DNA from: Lonepinella sp042485795 | GTDB taxonomy: Bacteria > Pseudomonadota > Gammaproteobacteria > Enterobacterales > Pasteurellaceae | DNA: 64,000 nucleotides | Assembly (NCBI RefSeq): GCF_042485795.1 | Contig: NZ_CP169368.1 | Coordinates: 434,001-498,000 of the forward strand | Direction of reading: 5' to 3' | Shown: positions 12,392 to 20,907 of the stretch, one piece after another | Layout: the number at the start of each line of letters is the position of its first letter | Numbering within the stretch: the stretch's first letter is position 1 | Notes under the pieces: generated by a model | Database searches by the model: none | What the model saw: only the letters and a program-made list of their open reading frames with translations | What the model was told of the DNA's origin: nothing | Program-made: the position numbers and the translations under genes

Positions 12392-13873
12392 TTATGCTTG
12401 AGATGAAATACGTTTCATATCTGTCATATAACCACGTAGCTCTTGACCGATTAATTCAATCGGGTGATTGCGAATCGCATCATTCACATCACGTAATAAC
12501 ACGTTATCAATTTCAACCGTTGGTGCAGGTTCACCTAGGTCGCCTTTTTGTAAGGTTGGAATCACTTTTTCTGCCAGAATTGGTGTGGCTACGTGGGAGA
12601 ATAGATAGTTACCATATTCTGCGGTATCAGAAATTACCACGTTCATTTCATATAAACGTTTACGAGCAATGGTGTTGGCAATTAATGGTAATTCGTGTAA
12701 AGATTCGTAGTAAGCGGATTCTTCATAAATACCACTTGCCACCATGGTGTCAAACGCCAATTCTACACCCGCTTTCACCATCGCTACCATTAACACGCCG
12801 TGATCAAAGTATTCTTGTTCAGAAATTTTGATGTTGTCGCCTTTTGGTGAATTTTCAAAAGCCGTTTTGCCTGTGGCTTCACGCCATTTTAATAGGTTCA
12901 CATCATCGTTCGCCCAGTCTGCCATCATGGTTGATGAGAATTCGCCACTAATAATATCGTCCATGTGTTTTTCGAATAAGAACGCTAATTCCTCCTTGAT
13001 TTGTTCAGATAATTCAAAAGCACGCAATTTGGCACTGTTAGATAAGCGATCTAACATGAGCGTAATGCCACCTTGTTTTAACGCTTCAGTAATCGTTTCC
13101 CAACCGTATTGAATTAATTTACCTGCATAAGCTGGGTCTTTGCCGTCAGCCACTAATTTGTCGTAGCAGACGATAGATCCTGCTTGTAACATACCGCAAA
13201 GAATGGTTTGTTCACCCATTAAGTCAGATTTTACTTCAGCCACGAATGAAGATTCTAATACACCTGCACGGTCGCCCCCTGTGGCACTTGCCCATGCTTT
13301 AGCGATTGCCATGCCTTCACCTTTCGGATCATTTTCAGGGTGAACAGCGATTAAGGTTGGCACGCCGAAACCACGTTTATATTCTTCACGGACTTCCGTA
13401 CCAGGGCATTTTGGTGCGACCATCACCACCGTAATGTCTTTGCGAATTTGCTCGCCCACTTCAACGATGTTAAAACCATGAGAATAACCAAATGCCGCCC
13501 CATTTTTGATTAACGGCATGACATCTGCCACCACTTTTGAGTGTTGTTTGTCTGGGGTTAAGTTGATGACTAAATCCGCAGTTGGAATGAGTTCTTGGTA
13601 AGTGCCAACTTTAAAGCCGTTTTCTGATGCACGTTGGAATGAAGCACGTTTTTCTGCAATCGCTTCTGGACGTAACGCATAGCTCACATCTAAGCCAGAA
13701 TCACGCATATTTAAACCTTGGTTTAAACCTTGCGCACCACAACCGATAATCACCACTTTTTTGCCTTTTAAGAAGTTGCAACCATCGGCAAATTCATCAC
13801 GATCCATAAAGCGGCAACGACCGAGTTGATCGAGTTTTTGACGTAAATTTAATGTATTGAAATAGTTAGACAT
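12392..13873 (-). CDS. ilvC: ketol-acid reductoisomerase, class II (long form)
   Basis: A 493-aa NADPH-dependent enzyme catalysing the second common step of valine, isoleucine and leucine synthesis. The Rossmann motif GCGAQG is at 44-49, and the length is that of the enterobacterial class II enzyme with a duplicated C-terminal knotted domain. A GGAAAAC-type ribosome-binding site precedes ATG. The divergent regulator ilvY lies about 665 bp away, separated by repeats, whereas the two are only about 150 bp apart in E. coli. The 3' end is 31 bp from IS copy 1. The whole ilvC-ilvY unit lies between inverted IS copies. Confidence 0.97.
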   Translation of the reverse strand: MSNYFNTLNLRQKLDQLGRCRFMDRDEFADGCNFLKGKKVVIIGCGAQGLNQGLNMRDSGLDVSYALRPEAIAEKRASFQRASENGFKVGTYQELIPTADLVINLTPDKQHSKVVADVMPLIKNGAAFGYSHGFNIVEVGEQIRKDITVVMVAPKCPGTEVREEYKRGFGVPTLIAVHPENDPKGEGMAIAKAWASATGGDRAGVLESSFVAEVKSDLMGEQTILCGMLQAGSIVCYDKLVADGKDPAYAGKLIQYGWETITEALKQGGITLMLDRLSNSAKLRAFELSEQIKEELAFLFEKHMDDIISGEFSSTMMADWANDDVNLLKWREATGKTAFENSPKGDNIKISEQEYFDHGVLMVAMVKAGVELAFDTMVASGIYEESAYYESLHELPLIANTIARKRLYEMNVVISDTAEYGNYLFSHVATPILAEKVIPTLQKGDLGEPAPTVEIDNVLLRDVNDAIRNHPIELIGQELRGYMTDMKRISSQA

Positions 13874-14538
13874 TTTTGTTTTCCTTGTGAATAAATTAAG
13901 GTTTTGTTTGGATATGGTTATTATAGGCTTTTTTTATGTTGCGTAAATTGATATTATTGGTATTTGGTATTGCGGTTTTTGCAATGGTTTTCGCCCCATG
14001 GGCGACCGTACTTTCTTTTACTTGTGTAAAAGAAAGTAGGCAAAGAAAAGCACACCCCGACTTCACCGCTTTTCTTTGCTCGTTTGGCATTTTCTTTACG
14101 CTAAATTTTGAACTCGCTTCGCTCAGACATGCAAAATTTAGCTAAAAATGCCAAGTCGCAAAGGCGGTTCAGACGGGGCTCCAAGTTTTGACCGAGCGTA
14201 AATAAAAGTGCGGTGAAAAATTTGAGAATTCCTAGCACTGGCGTACTAGGTTAAATATGGTAACGCTACTCCGTAGCTTGCACAGCATTTTATTACTTCA
14301 CCAATGGGGTCCCCATGTTTGCCGCCTGAAAATACTTTAATTTGTAGGAAAATGGCGTCTGTCTGAGCGAAGCGAGTTCAGCCATTTTCCGTTAAGCAAA
14401 TTAAAGTATTTTCAGGAAATAAGGCAAAGTTGGGGCGTGCTTTCTTTTTGCTTACTTTTGCTTTGCACGAGCAAAGAAAAAGTAAGTCGCCATCGGCGAA
14501 ACCCGATTGTAATAAAATCATAATTTAAGAGAAAAACT
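13874..14538. repeat. ilvC-ilvY intergenic region rich in inverted repeats
   Basis: No convincing gene. The 69-codon frame at 13936-14145 runs through repeats and I do not accept it. Visible hairpins are TACTTTCTTTTA/TAAAAGAAAGTA (14009-14038), CAAAGAAAAG/CTTTTCTTTG (14041-14078) and a 16-bp stem with one mismatch at 14451-14486. There is also an 18-bp perfect inverted repeat AACTCGCTTCGCTCAGAC (14111-14128 with 14361-14378). It also contains a USS near 14210 and one copy of the 47-nt two-hairpin repeat. The CAAAGAAAAGCACNCCCC blocks at its two ends are in opposite orientation, so the region looks like an inserted repeat cassette within an otherwise compact ilvC/ilvY promoter region. Confidence 0.7.
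14231..14277 (-). repeat. 47-nt two-hairpin repeat, copy a
   Basis: Read on the minus strand: GCTAC-GGA-GTAGC, linker GTTACCATATTTAA, then CCTAGTAC-GCCA-GTGCTAGG. It has the same architecture as five copies at 22080-22245 and 25906-26012, with compensatory changes in both stems. Confidence 0.75.
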
Positions 14539-15414
14539 ATGAACTTCACCGACCTAAAAATCTTCCTCCACCTCACCCAAACGCAAAACTTCAGCAAAAC
14601 TGCTACCCAAAATCACATGTCCCCCTCGACACTTTCACGTCAAATTCAACGCATGGAAGAAGAAATTGGACAACCCTTATTTTTACGCGATAATCGTCAA
14701 GTTATTCTCACCGAAACGGGTACCAAATTTCTTGTATTTGCTCAACAGCATTGGAATAATTGGCAACAGTTCCGTCAGCAACTACAATCAGATTCGCAAG
14801 AGTTATATGGCGAGTTGAAATTGTTCTGTTCTGTTACGGCGGCTTATTCTCATTTACCACCAGTGCTGGAAAAATTCCGTTCTCGTTATCCTAAAGTGGA
14901 AATTCAATTAACCACAGGCGATCCTGCACTTGCAGTGAAAATGGTGGTGGAGCAACAGGCAGATTTGGCTTTGGCTGGTCGTCCGTTAAATTTGCCTCAT
15001 TCTATAGAATTCCAACACATTGACAATATTTCGCTTTCTTTAATTGCCCCTAGAGTGGCTTGTTCAGCTACCCAATTATTGCAACAAGATCCTGTTGATT
15101 GGCAACAGATTCCTTTTATTCTTCCAGTTGAAGGACCTGCTCGCCAACGTATCGATCAGTGGTTACAGCAAAAGAAAATTAAACATCCCAAAATTTATGC
15201 GACAGTAAGTGGTCATGAAGGGATCATGTCAATGGTGGCATTAGGTTGTGGATTGGCATTACTACCTGATGTGGTGATTAAAAATAGCCCTATGAATACA
15301 CAGGTGTCATCATTAAATTTAGATATTCCGATAGAACCCTTTGAATTAGGCATTTGTGTACAAAAAAGATCGTTGGCATCACCTTTAGTGAAAGCCTTTT
15401 GGTCTATTTTATAA
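14539..15414 (+). CDS. ilvY: LysR-family activator IlvY
   Basis: A 291-aa LysR-type regulator. The N-terminal winged helix-turn-helix (residues 1-60, with SPSTLSRQIQRMEEEIGQPL) is followed by an effector-binding domain beginning with FCSVTAAYSHLPPVLEKFR, characteristic of E. coli IlvY. IlvY activates ilvC when acetolactate or acetohydroxybutyrate accumulates. It is divergent from ilvC as expected, though unusually far from it. The stop codon lies 23 bp before IS copy 2, which has split its inverted-USS terminator. Confidence 0.92.
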   Translation: MNFTDLKIFLHLTQTQNFSKTATQNHMSPSTLSRQIQRMEEEIGQPLFLRDNRQVILTETGTKFLVFAQQHWNNWQQFRQQLQSDSQELYGELKLFCSVTAAYSHLPPVLEKFRSRYPKVEIQLTTGDPALAVKMVVEQQADLALAGRPLNLPHSIEFQHIDNISLSLIAPRVACSATQLLQQDPVDWQQIPFILPVEGPARQRIDQWLQQKKIKHPKIYATVSGHEGIMSMVALGCGLALLPDVVIKNSPMNTQVSSLNLDIPIEPFELGICVQKRSLASPLVKAFWSIL

Positions 15415-15417
15415 AGA

Positions 15418-15437
15418 AAAAAGTGCGGTGAAAAATA
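15418..15437 (+). terminator. left half of IS-split USS-hairpin terminator (ilvY/ngt)
   Basis: The arm AAAAAGTGCGGTGAAAAATA pairs with TATTTTTCACCGCACTTTTT located at 16850-16869 beyond the IS. Without the IS this would be a 20-bp perfect stem with a loop of only about 3 nt, shared by the convergent genes ilvY and ngt. Confidence 0.8.
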
Positions 15438-15463
15438 TGATCTGACCCCAAAAAGTTAGACGC

Positions 15464-16249
15464 TTACATCAAGGACTGACGACGATATTGTATCGGACTC
15501 AGTCCTTTTAATTTTAACTGAATACGTTCTTCATTGTAATAGCGAACATACTCATCAATCATGATTTTAATCTCATCAACGGTTTTAAAGGATTTCCCAT
15601 AAAAACGCTCCGTTTTCATTCGCCCGAAAAAACTCTCCATTGCAGCATTATCCAAGCAATTTCCCTTACGGGACATACTCTGTTCAATGCCATTTTCTCG
15701 TAATATATGTTGATAAGCTCGCATTTGATAGTGCCAACCTTGGTCTGAATGCAACACCGTTTTTTCTCCCTTAGCACGCTTTTTCAATGCGTTTTGCAAC
15801 ATCGTTTCCACCAATGCCCAGTTTGGACTGGTGCTAGTGTGATGTGCGATTAGCTCGTTGTTAAATGTGTCTAAAATCGGCGAAAAATAGAGTTTATTAC
15901 CATCTTCTGCCTTGAACTCCGTAATATCCGTGAGCCATTTTTCATTCGGTTTGCTGGCAGTAAAATCACGTTTAAGCCTATTTTCGGCAATTCTGCCCAC
16001 TTCACCATGATAGGCATTATATTTTCGACATTTTTTGCTTTTCACCTGCAAGCCCATTTCTCGCATAAGTCGTTGAATTTTCTTGTGATTGACCCCTTTC
16101 AACTCTGCTGCAACACGGCGATAGCCATATTCAGGGTGCTTTGCTTTTATCTTCCTGATTTCTGCTCTAAGTGCTTCATCTTTATCCGTTTTAGGCTTGA
16201 TATGATAGAAAAATACACTACGAGAAAGTCCCGCAATTTCGAGCAACAA
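15464..16249 (-). CDS. IS3-family transposase OrfB, catalytic domain (copy 2)
   Basis: 261 aa, identical in sequence to copy 1 OrfB, with the DD(35)E triad Asp108, Asp169 and Glu205. It is probably made as an OrfAB fusion by -1 frameshifting at 16327-16333. Confidence 0.93.
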   Translation of the reverse strand: MLLEIAGLSRSVFFYHIKPKTDKDEALRAEIRKIKAKHPEYGYRRVAAELKGVNHKKIQRLMREMGLQVKSKKCRKYNAYHGEVGRIAENRLKRDFTASKPNEKWLTDITEFKAEDGNKLYFSPILDTFNNELIAHHTSTSPNWALVETMLQNALKKRAKGEKTVLHSDQGWHYQMRAYQHILRENGIEQSMSRKGNCLDNAAMESFFGRMKTERFYGKSFKTVDEIKIMIDEYVRYYNEERIQLKLKGLSPIQYRRQSLM

Positions 16250-16269
16250 AGCTAACGGATAGCGTAATC

Positions 16270-16788
16270 TTAAGGCTTGGACGGCTTCTGCCGTTTCCTG
16301 TCTTCTCGTTTGATAATCTCGTCCAACTTTTTTAGAAAGTCGTTCTCCGCTCTCAATCTCAGATTTTCAAGCTCGAGTTCTTCTAGCCGATTCTTGGGTT
16401 TTGGGGGCATTTTAGGATATTTTGGCTTCATCGTTTGGCGACCCTTTGGTTTAGGTAATAAGCCTTTTATACCTTGTTTTTCAAAGGTTTTCAACCATTG
16501 ACTAATCATGCCCGAGCTACTTAAGCCAAAATGTAACGCTGCACCACGACCCGAAAATTGACCTAAAAGTACGCTTTGAACAACGTTAAATTTGAACTCT
16601 GGAGAATACTTTTGTTTGCTATGTCGAACAGCTAATCCACTACTGCCTGAGTGCTTAAATTGCACAATCCAACGTCTAGCTGTCTCATTGGGCAGGTCAA
16701 AATGTTTGCATGTTATAGATAAACTTTCGTGATTTGTGAAATAAAAATCCACGACTTGTTGTTTGAATGTTTGGTTGTATTTAGTCAT
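16270..16788 (-). CDS. IS3-family transposase OrfA (copy 2)
   Basis: 172 aa from the start MTKYNQTFK at 16788, identical to copy 1 OrfA: two HTH modules followed by a leucine-rich coiled coil. The reading frame continues upstream through the IS end, but no ribosome-binding site supports a longer product. Confidence 0.92.
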   Translation of the reverse strand: MTKYNQTFKQQVVDFYFTNHESLSITCKHFDLPNETARRWIVQFKHSGSSGLAVRHSKQKYSPEFKFNVVQSVLLGQFSGRGAALHFGLSSSGMISQWLKTFEKQGIKGLLPKPKGRQTMKPKYPKMPPKPKNRLEELELENLRLRAENDFLKKLDEIIKREDRKRQKPSKP

Positions 16789-16849
16789 AAAAATCTGCAC
16801 CTTATTGGGTTGGAGGTTAGTCCAACTTTTGGGGTGCAGATCAATATTA

Positions 16850-16869
16850 TATTTTTCACCGCACTTTTT
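16850..16869 (-). terminator. right half of IS-split USS-hairpin terminator (ilvY/ngt)
   Basis: TATTTTTCACCGCACTTTTT is the complement of the arm at 15418-15437. It is now separated from its partner by IS copy 2 and lies just 3' of ngt. Confidence 0.75.
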
Positions 16870-16880
16870 CATTTATCAAC

Positions 16881-18809
16881 CTATTGTTTTGCTTTTTTAG
16901 CGGTAGCTTTTTTGGTTTTAGACAATGTCAATTTTACTTTATTGGCTTTTGCCCAGTCTTTTAAGCGAGTTAAAAATTCTTTACCCATTGGGCTAGGATC
17001 ACCCGTAAATAATTTTTGTAAGCCATTATTTTCAATAATATGACGGCGTAATTCTAAACGTTCTTGATGATTTTCAGCCAGACGAATAGCACGTTCAATA
17101 TATTCATCAACTGTATTGGCAATTAACCATTCAGGTAAGCCTAAACGTTTAAATAAGCCCTCATCAATATGTTCATGTACTTCAGGACCTGTTTTACAAA
17201 TACCGACTAGACCTAAAGTGACCATGTCGATAATGCCGTTCGTATTGCCAAATGGGAATGGGTTCACCGTCATATCGCAATTATGCAAAATGCTGAGATA
17301 TTGATGATATGGTGTGTGTTCGTAGGCAGTTGCAGAATCGCCCAAATAGCTTTTAATAAAACGTGCTACGTAAGGATGAGTAATGCCACTTGACTGTCCT
17401 AGTGCAAAGTGAAAATGTAGTTTAACTTTAGCTCGATCACGAATGGCTTTTAATGCTTCAAGGAAATAGGGATTTAATTTCATTGTCGTTGAAGCGATAC
17501 CAATATTCACCACTTCTGGATTTTCACGTAATTTATATTCAACTCTTTCAGGTGCTAAAGCAGAGGGGACATAAGGTAAGGCATCTTTTGGTAAACGTAA
17601 CAATTTTTCGCTAAAGCATTGTTCTGAACCTACATAGTCATCTTCCACTACAACATATTCAATAAAAGGCGAGTGAGTGGTCGCTGGGTGTCCCAGAGCG
17701 ATAGCTTGAATTGGTGCAAGACGAGTACTGCTGACAAAAATAGGTAATAAATCCATACCAATACTTGGCATATATAACACCGCAGCACCATTATCTTGAC
17801 AGACTTGTTTGAGAAAATTGAGTTTCTCAAAAATATTGTTGCCTTGTACGATATGGAACTCATCAAAGACATCTTGCCCTAGCTGATCCACTGCCTCATT
17901 TCCAACCCCAATAAGGTAAAATAATTCACGAGCGGCACGCATTGAGGTAGAGTGTGTGCGGTAAATAGAGTGAGCGGAATGGAAATGTTCAAGTAACACA
18001 ACCATTACAGGTTTGCCATCTCGATAACCAATGTTACTGACATCACGATCTTGCCAACCGCCTTCTAATAAATGCTTACGTATCACTTTATTTAAGGCAT
18101 TTTTAACCCAATGCTTGTTAGCCGCAATGTCATAACTACAGTGCATATAAACATCGTGTGAAATGCTACTCGGTAAATTGTTCAAATTGGGTAATTGAGC
18201 TAAATGTTCAGGGAACCATTGTAATATGGTGCCACGTTTGCTAAATGCTGCGGGTGTTCCGATAAAACGTGGAGATTGTAAGGCAAAGCAAAGTGATGCA
18301 CATAAATCACGATCAAGTTGCCATAAAGCATCTAGGTTAACCGTTAAATTTGATTCTGGTAAATACATTATACAGAATTTAATCCAACTGGCTTTTTTGG
18401 CTTCTAATTGTATATTGGAAGAAGATTTATCAGGATTTAGGTTATAGCTTTGCAAAATATGATCTGCATTGATATAGGGCGATGAGGCAAAAATTAGATT
18501 AATCCAACGTTGATAACAAAAAAACTTTAATGCACCTGAATCAGAAATCAGTAAGGCTTTATCAGTAAATAATTGGGTTATGGCATTTGCCATTCGAGTA
18601 CAAAAATAGACAATGCGATCTTGTGCTAATTCATTTACTACTAACTGTTTTGGTAAACTAAATTCAATGTCTTGAATACCACCGAAATTACTATCTAATT
18701 TATTTAAAATTGCCAATAAGGTATTACAAGCAAGTTCATAATTTTTGGCATTAACCGCCTGTTCAAACTGTTCTACATTCGGTTGAATTTCTACTTTATT
18801 GTCTGTCAT
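16881..18809 (-). CDS. ngt: HMW1C-family protein N-glucosyltransferase (NGT)
   Basis: A 642-aa cytoplasmic glycosyltransferase of family GT41. The A. pleuropneumoniae homologue transfers glucose from a UDP-sugar to Asn in N-X-S/T sequons of autotransporter adhesins. The similarity recognised is very close across the protein: FGGI near residue 42, an all-alpha N-terminal domain, EHFHSAHSIYRTHS at 274-287, and the nucleotide-sugar motif PFPFGNTNGIID at 517-528. The C-terminus has a Lys-rich tail (about 616-642: KVKLTLSKTKKATAKKAKQ) that I do not recall in the A. pleuropneumoniae protein. It follows rimO by 9 nt, as in that species. No adhesin substrate or second glucosyltransferase gene is next to it; IS copy 2 occupies the downstream side. 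Confidence 0.93.
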   Translation of the reverse strand: MTDNKVEIQPNVEQFEQAVNAKNYELACNTLLAILNKLDSNFGGIQDIEFSLPKQLVVNELAQDRIVYFCTRMANAITQLFTDKALLISDSGALKFFCYQRWINLIFASSPYINADHILQSYNLNPDKSSSNIQLEAKKASWIKFCIMYLPESNLTVNLDALWQLDRDLCASLCFALQSPRFIGTPAAFSKRGTILQWFPEHLAQLPNLNNLPSSISHDVYMHCSYDIAANKHWVKNALNKVIRKHLLEGGWQDRDVSNIGYRDGKPVMVVLLEHFHSAHSIYRTHSTSMRAARELFYLIGVGNEAVDQLGQDVFDEFHIVQGNNIFEKLNFLKQVCQDNGAAVLYMPSIGMDLLPIFVSSTRLAPIQAIALGHPATTHSPFIEYVVVEDDYVGSEQCFSEKLLRLPKDALPYVPSALAPERVEYKLRENPEVVNIGIASTTMKLNPYFLEALKAIRDRAKVKLHFHFALGQSSGITHPYVARFIKSYLGDSATAYEHTPYHQYLSILHNCDMTVNPFPFGNTNGIIDMVTLGLVGICKTGPEVHEHIDEGLFKRLGLPEWLIANTVDEYIERAIRLAENHQERLELRRHIIENNGLQKLFTGDPSPMGKEFLTRLKDWAKANKVKLTLSKTKKATAKKAKQ

Positions 18810-18818
18810 AAGATCTCC

Positions 18819-20153
18819 TTAACAAGTTCCCCATAAATCATATTCATCTGCGTGACTAATCGTTACTGAAATAATATCACCAATTTGCACCGCACTTTGG
18901 CTGACATTATCCACATAAACCACCCCGTCAATTTCAGGTGCATCAGCCATTGAGCGACCGATAATCCCGTCTTCATCTATTTCATCAACAATGACCGCTA
19001 ATGTTTTCCCTATTTTTTGCTGTAATCGTTGGGCTGAAATTTGTTGCTGTAATTCCATAAAACGTTGGAATCGTTGTTCTTTTATTTCTTCTGGTACTTG
19101 ATTTGGCATATCTGTTGCGGTTGCCCCATCTACAGGGCTAAATTTAAAGCAACCGACTCGATCAAGTTGAGCTTCTGTTAGAAAATCCAACAAGAGCTGA
19201 AAATCTTCTTCGGTTTCCCCTGGGAAACCCACAATAAAAGTAGAACGTAATGTCAATTCAGGGCAGACTTCACGCCATTTCTTGATACGTTCTAAAATAC
19301 GCTCCACTGAACCAGGGCGTTTCATTAATTTAAGAATTTTTGGACTGGCATGTTGTAATGGAATATCCAAATACGGCAGAATTTTGCCCGCTGCCATTAA
19401 AGGAATTAATTCATCTACGTGCGGATAAGGATACACATAATGTAAACGCACCCACACTTTCAAACTGGCTAACATCTGGCAAAGCGTGATCAGATTATTT
19501 TTAATCGGCATGCCATTCCAGAATACGGTTTTATTTTGGTTCTCTTTGCTTTGATCGAGAGAATAAGCCGAAGTATCCTGTGACACTACCAACAATTCTT
19601 TTACCCCTGAATCCACTAAGCGTTTTGCTTCATCTAAAATTTGGGTAATTGGGCGGCTATCCAAATCACCTCGCATAGACGGAATAATACAGAAAGTACA
19701 TTTATGATCGCAACCTTCAGAAATTTTCAAATACGCATAATGTTTCGGGGTGAGTTTCACGCCTTGACTTGGCACAAGGCTGATATAAGGATTATATTCA
19801 GGTTTTGGTACATATTTATGCACATTTTCCATCACCGCTTCATAGCTATGTGGTCCAGTAATTTCTAGCACTTTGGGGTGAACTTCACGAATTTTATCTT
19901 CTTTCGCCCCTAAGCAACCCGTTACTAACACGCGACCATTAGCTTCTAACGCTTCACCGATAGCTTCCAATGACTCTTGCACGGCACTATCAATAAATCC
20001 GCAGGTATTAACAATCACTAAATCAGCATTTTCATAAGTAGGGATAATATTGTAACCGTCAGTACGTAACTCGGTAAGAATTCGCTCGGAATCGACTAAA
20101 TTTTTCGGACAACCAAGGCTAACAAAGCCAATATTGGGTGTTTTTGATGACAT
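18819..20153 (-). CDS. rimO: ribosomal protein S12 methylthiotransferase RimO
   Basis: A 444-aa radical-SAM enzyme that methylthiolates an Asp of ribosomal protein S12. It has an N-terminal UPF0004 domain with SLGCPKNLVDSE, the radical-SAM cluster motif CDHKCTFC, and a C-terminal TRAM domain. I chose the ATG at 20153 (MSSKTPNIGF). The longer frame would begin at a TTG inside an AT-rich stretch that instead holds a TACAAT -10-like box. It forms a two-gene unit with ngt (9-nt gap), so glycosyltransferase expression is probably tied to a ribosome-modification gene. Confidence 0.95.
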   Translation of the reverse strand: MSSKTPNIGFVSLGCPKNLVDSERILTELRTDGYNIIPTYENADLVIVNTCGFIDSAVQESLEAIGEALEANGRVLVTGCLGAKEDKIREVHPKVLEITGPHSYEAVMENVHKYVPKPEYNPYISLVPSQGVKLTPKHYAYLKISEGCDHKCTFCIIPSMRGDLDSRPITQILDEAKRLVDSGVKELLVVSQDTSAYSLDQSKENQNKTVFWNGMPIKNNLITLCQMLASLKVWVRLHYVYPYPHVDELIPLMAAGKILPYLDIPLQHASPKILKLMKRPGSVERILERIKKWREVCPELTLRSTFIVGFPGETEEDFQLLLDFLTEAQLDRVGCFKFSPVDGATATDMPNQVPEEIKEQRFQRFMELQQQISAQRLQQKIGKTLAVIVDEIDEDGIIGRSMADAPEIDGVVYVDNVSQSAVQIGDIISVTISHADEYDLWGTC

Positions 20154-20261
20154 AGATAATCTTAAAATAGTGTAAAAAAATTTGGACGTATTGTACAAAA
20201 GTTTTAATTGAAAGGCGACAATATAAGCGTAAATATTTCGTAAAGTTTATGAATTTTTCGA

Positions 20262-20300
20262 AAAAAATACCGCACTTTGATAGCAAAGTACGGCATTTTT
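20262..20300 (-). terminator. degenerate inverted-USS terminator after slyD
   Basis: TACCGCACTTTG (20268-20279) pairs with CAAAGTACGGCA (20284-20295) with two mismatches. A-runs and T-runs on either side give a T-tract for minus-strand transcription leaving slyD. One arm is a perfect USS. Confidence 0.75.
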
Positions 20301-20306
20301 CTCAAA

Positions 20307-20849
20307 TTAATGATGGTGATGACCACATCCACAACCATGACCTTCGTCATCGGAATCATGGTGATGACCACCACAACAACCGCCTTCTGAATGAATATGA
20401 CCGTGGGCAATTTCTTCTAATGTCGCTTCACGGGTTGCCACCACTTCCACCGTGAAATGCAATTCTTGACCCGCTAACATGTGATTGCCGTCAACCACTA
20501 CATCAGTTTCGCCCACTTCGGTAATCACGACGGGTAAAGGTCCCATATCCGTATCAGCAATAAAACGCATACCGACAGCTAATTCATCTACGCCTTGGAA
20601 TACATCTTTTGGTACACGTTGCACCATATTTTCATTGTATTCGCCATAACCTTCTTCAGGTTTTACACGTACTTCAAATTTATCACCAACGTCTTTGCCC
20701 TCTAACGCATTTTCTAAACCGATCACTAAATTATTATGACCTTGTAAATAGTCTAATGGTTGATTTGCAGGTGCTTCATCCACTAATACACCGTCTTCGG
20801 TGCGTACTTGATAAGCAATGCTTACCACCACATTTTTTGCTACTTTCAT
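20307..20849 (-). CDS. slyD: FKBP-type peptidyl-prolyl isomerase SlyD
   Basis: A 180-aa cytoplasmic proline isomerase, chaperone and metal-binding protein. The FKBP domain with its inserted-flap region closely matches E. coli SlyD (VPKDVFQGVDELAVGMRF, VVDGNHMLAGQ). The C-terminal tail from about residue 150 is rich in His, Cys, Gly and Asp (GGCCGGHHH, GCGCGHHHH) and should bind nickel or zinc. The start MKVAKNVVV at 20849 is preferred over a TTG four codons upstream because GGAG lies about 7 nt before this ATG. Confidence 0.96.
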   Translation of the reverse strand: MKVAKNVVVSIAYQVRTEDGVLVDEAPANQPLDYLQGHNNLVIGLENALEGKDVGDKFEVRVKPEEGYGEYNENMVQRVPKDVFQGVDELAVGMRFIADTDMGPLPVVITEVGETDVVVDGNHMLAGQELHFTVEVVATREATLEEIAHGHIHSEGGCCGGHHHDSDDEGHGCGCGHHHH

Positions 20850-20907
20850 TTTTTTCTCCAATCTAAAAAAGGGCTTTATTCTATAGTAAATAATAACAAA
20901 TAGCTAA

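Larger units (their letters stand above)
15438..16843 (-). mobile_element. IS3-family (IS150-like) insertion sequence, copy 2
   Basis: 1,406 bp, in inverted orientation relative to copy 1, with the same terminal sequences. The 3-bp target duplication is ATA at 15435-15437 and 16844-16846. It carries orfA (16270-16788) and orfB (15464-16249), both encoding proteins identical to those of copy 1, which implies recent duplication or gene conversion. The predicted frameshift heptamer is at 16327-16333. Confidence 0.95.

Noticed and set aside
14009..14078. Possible CRISPR-like repeated hairpins
   Set aside because: The repeats are inverted, few and not separated by unique spacers of constant length, and no cas genes are present.
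13936..14145. 69-codon open frame with a hydrophobic start
   Set aside because: It runs through hairpin repeats between ilvC and ilvY, has no clear ribosome-binding site and matches no family I know.
10956..16843. Classical composite transposon carrying ilvC-ilvY
   Set aside because: Each IS copy has its own distinct 3-bp duplication (TTT and ATA) and sits in its own reconstructed terminator, so the segment was not inserted as one unit. ilvC/ilvY are also normal neighbours.
20204..20410. Open frame with Val/Ile-rich sequence overlapping the slyD 3' end
   Set aside because: It is a shadow of the His-codon-rich slyD tail in another frame.
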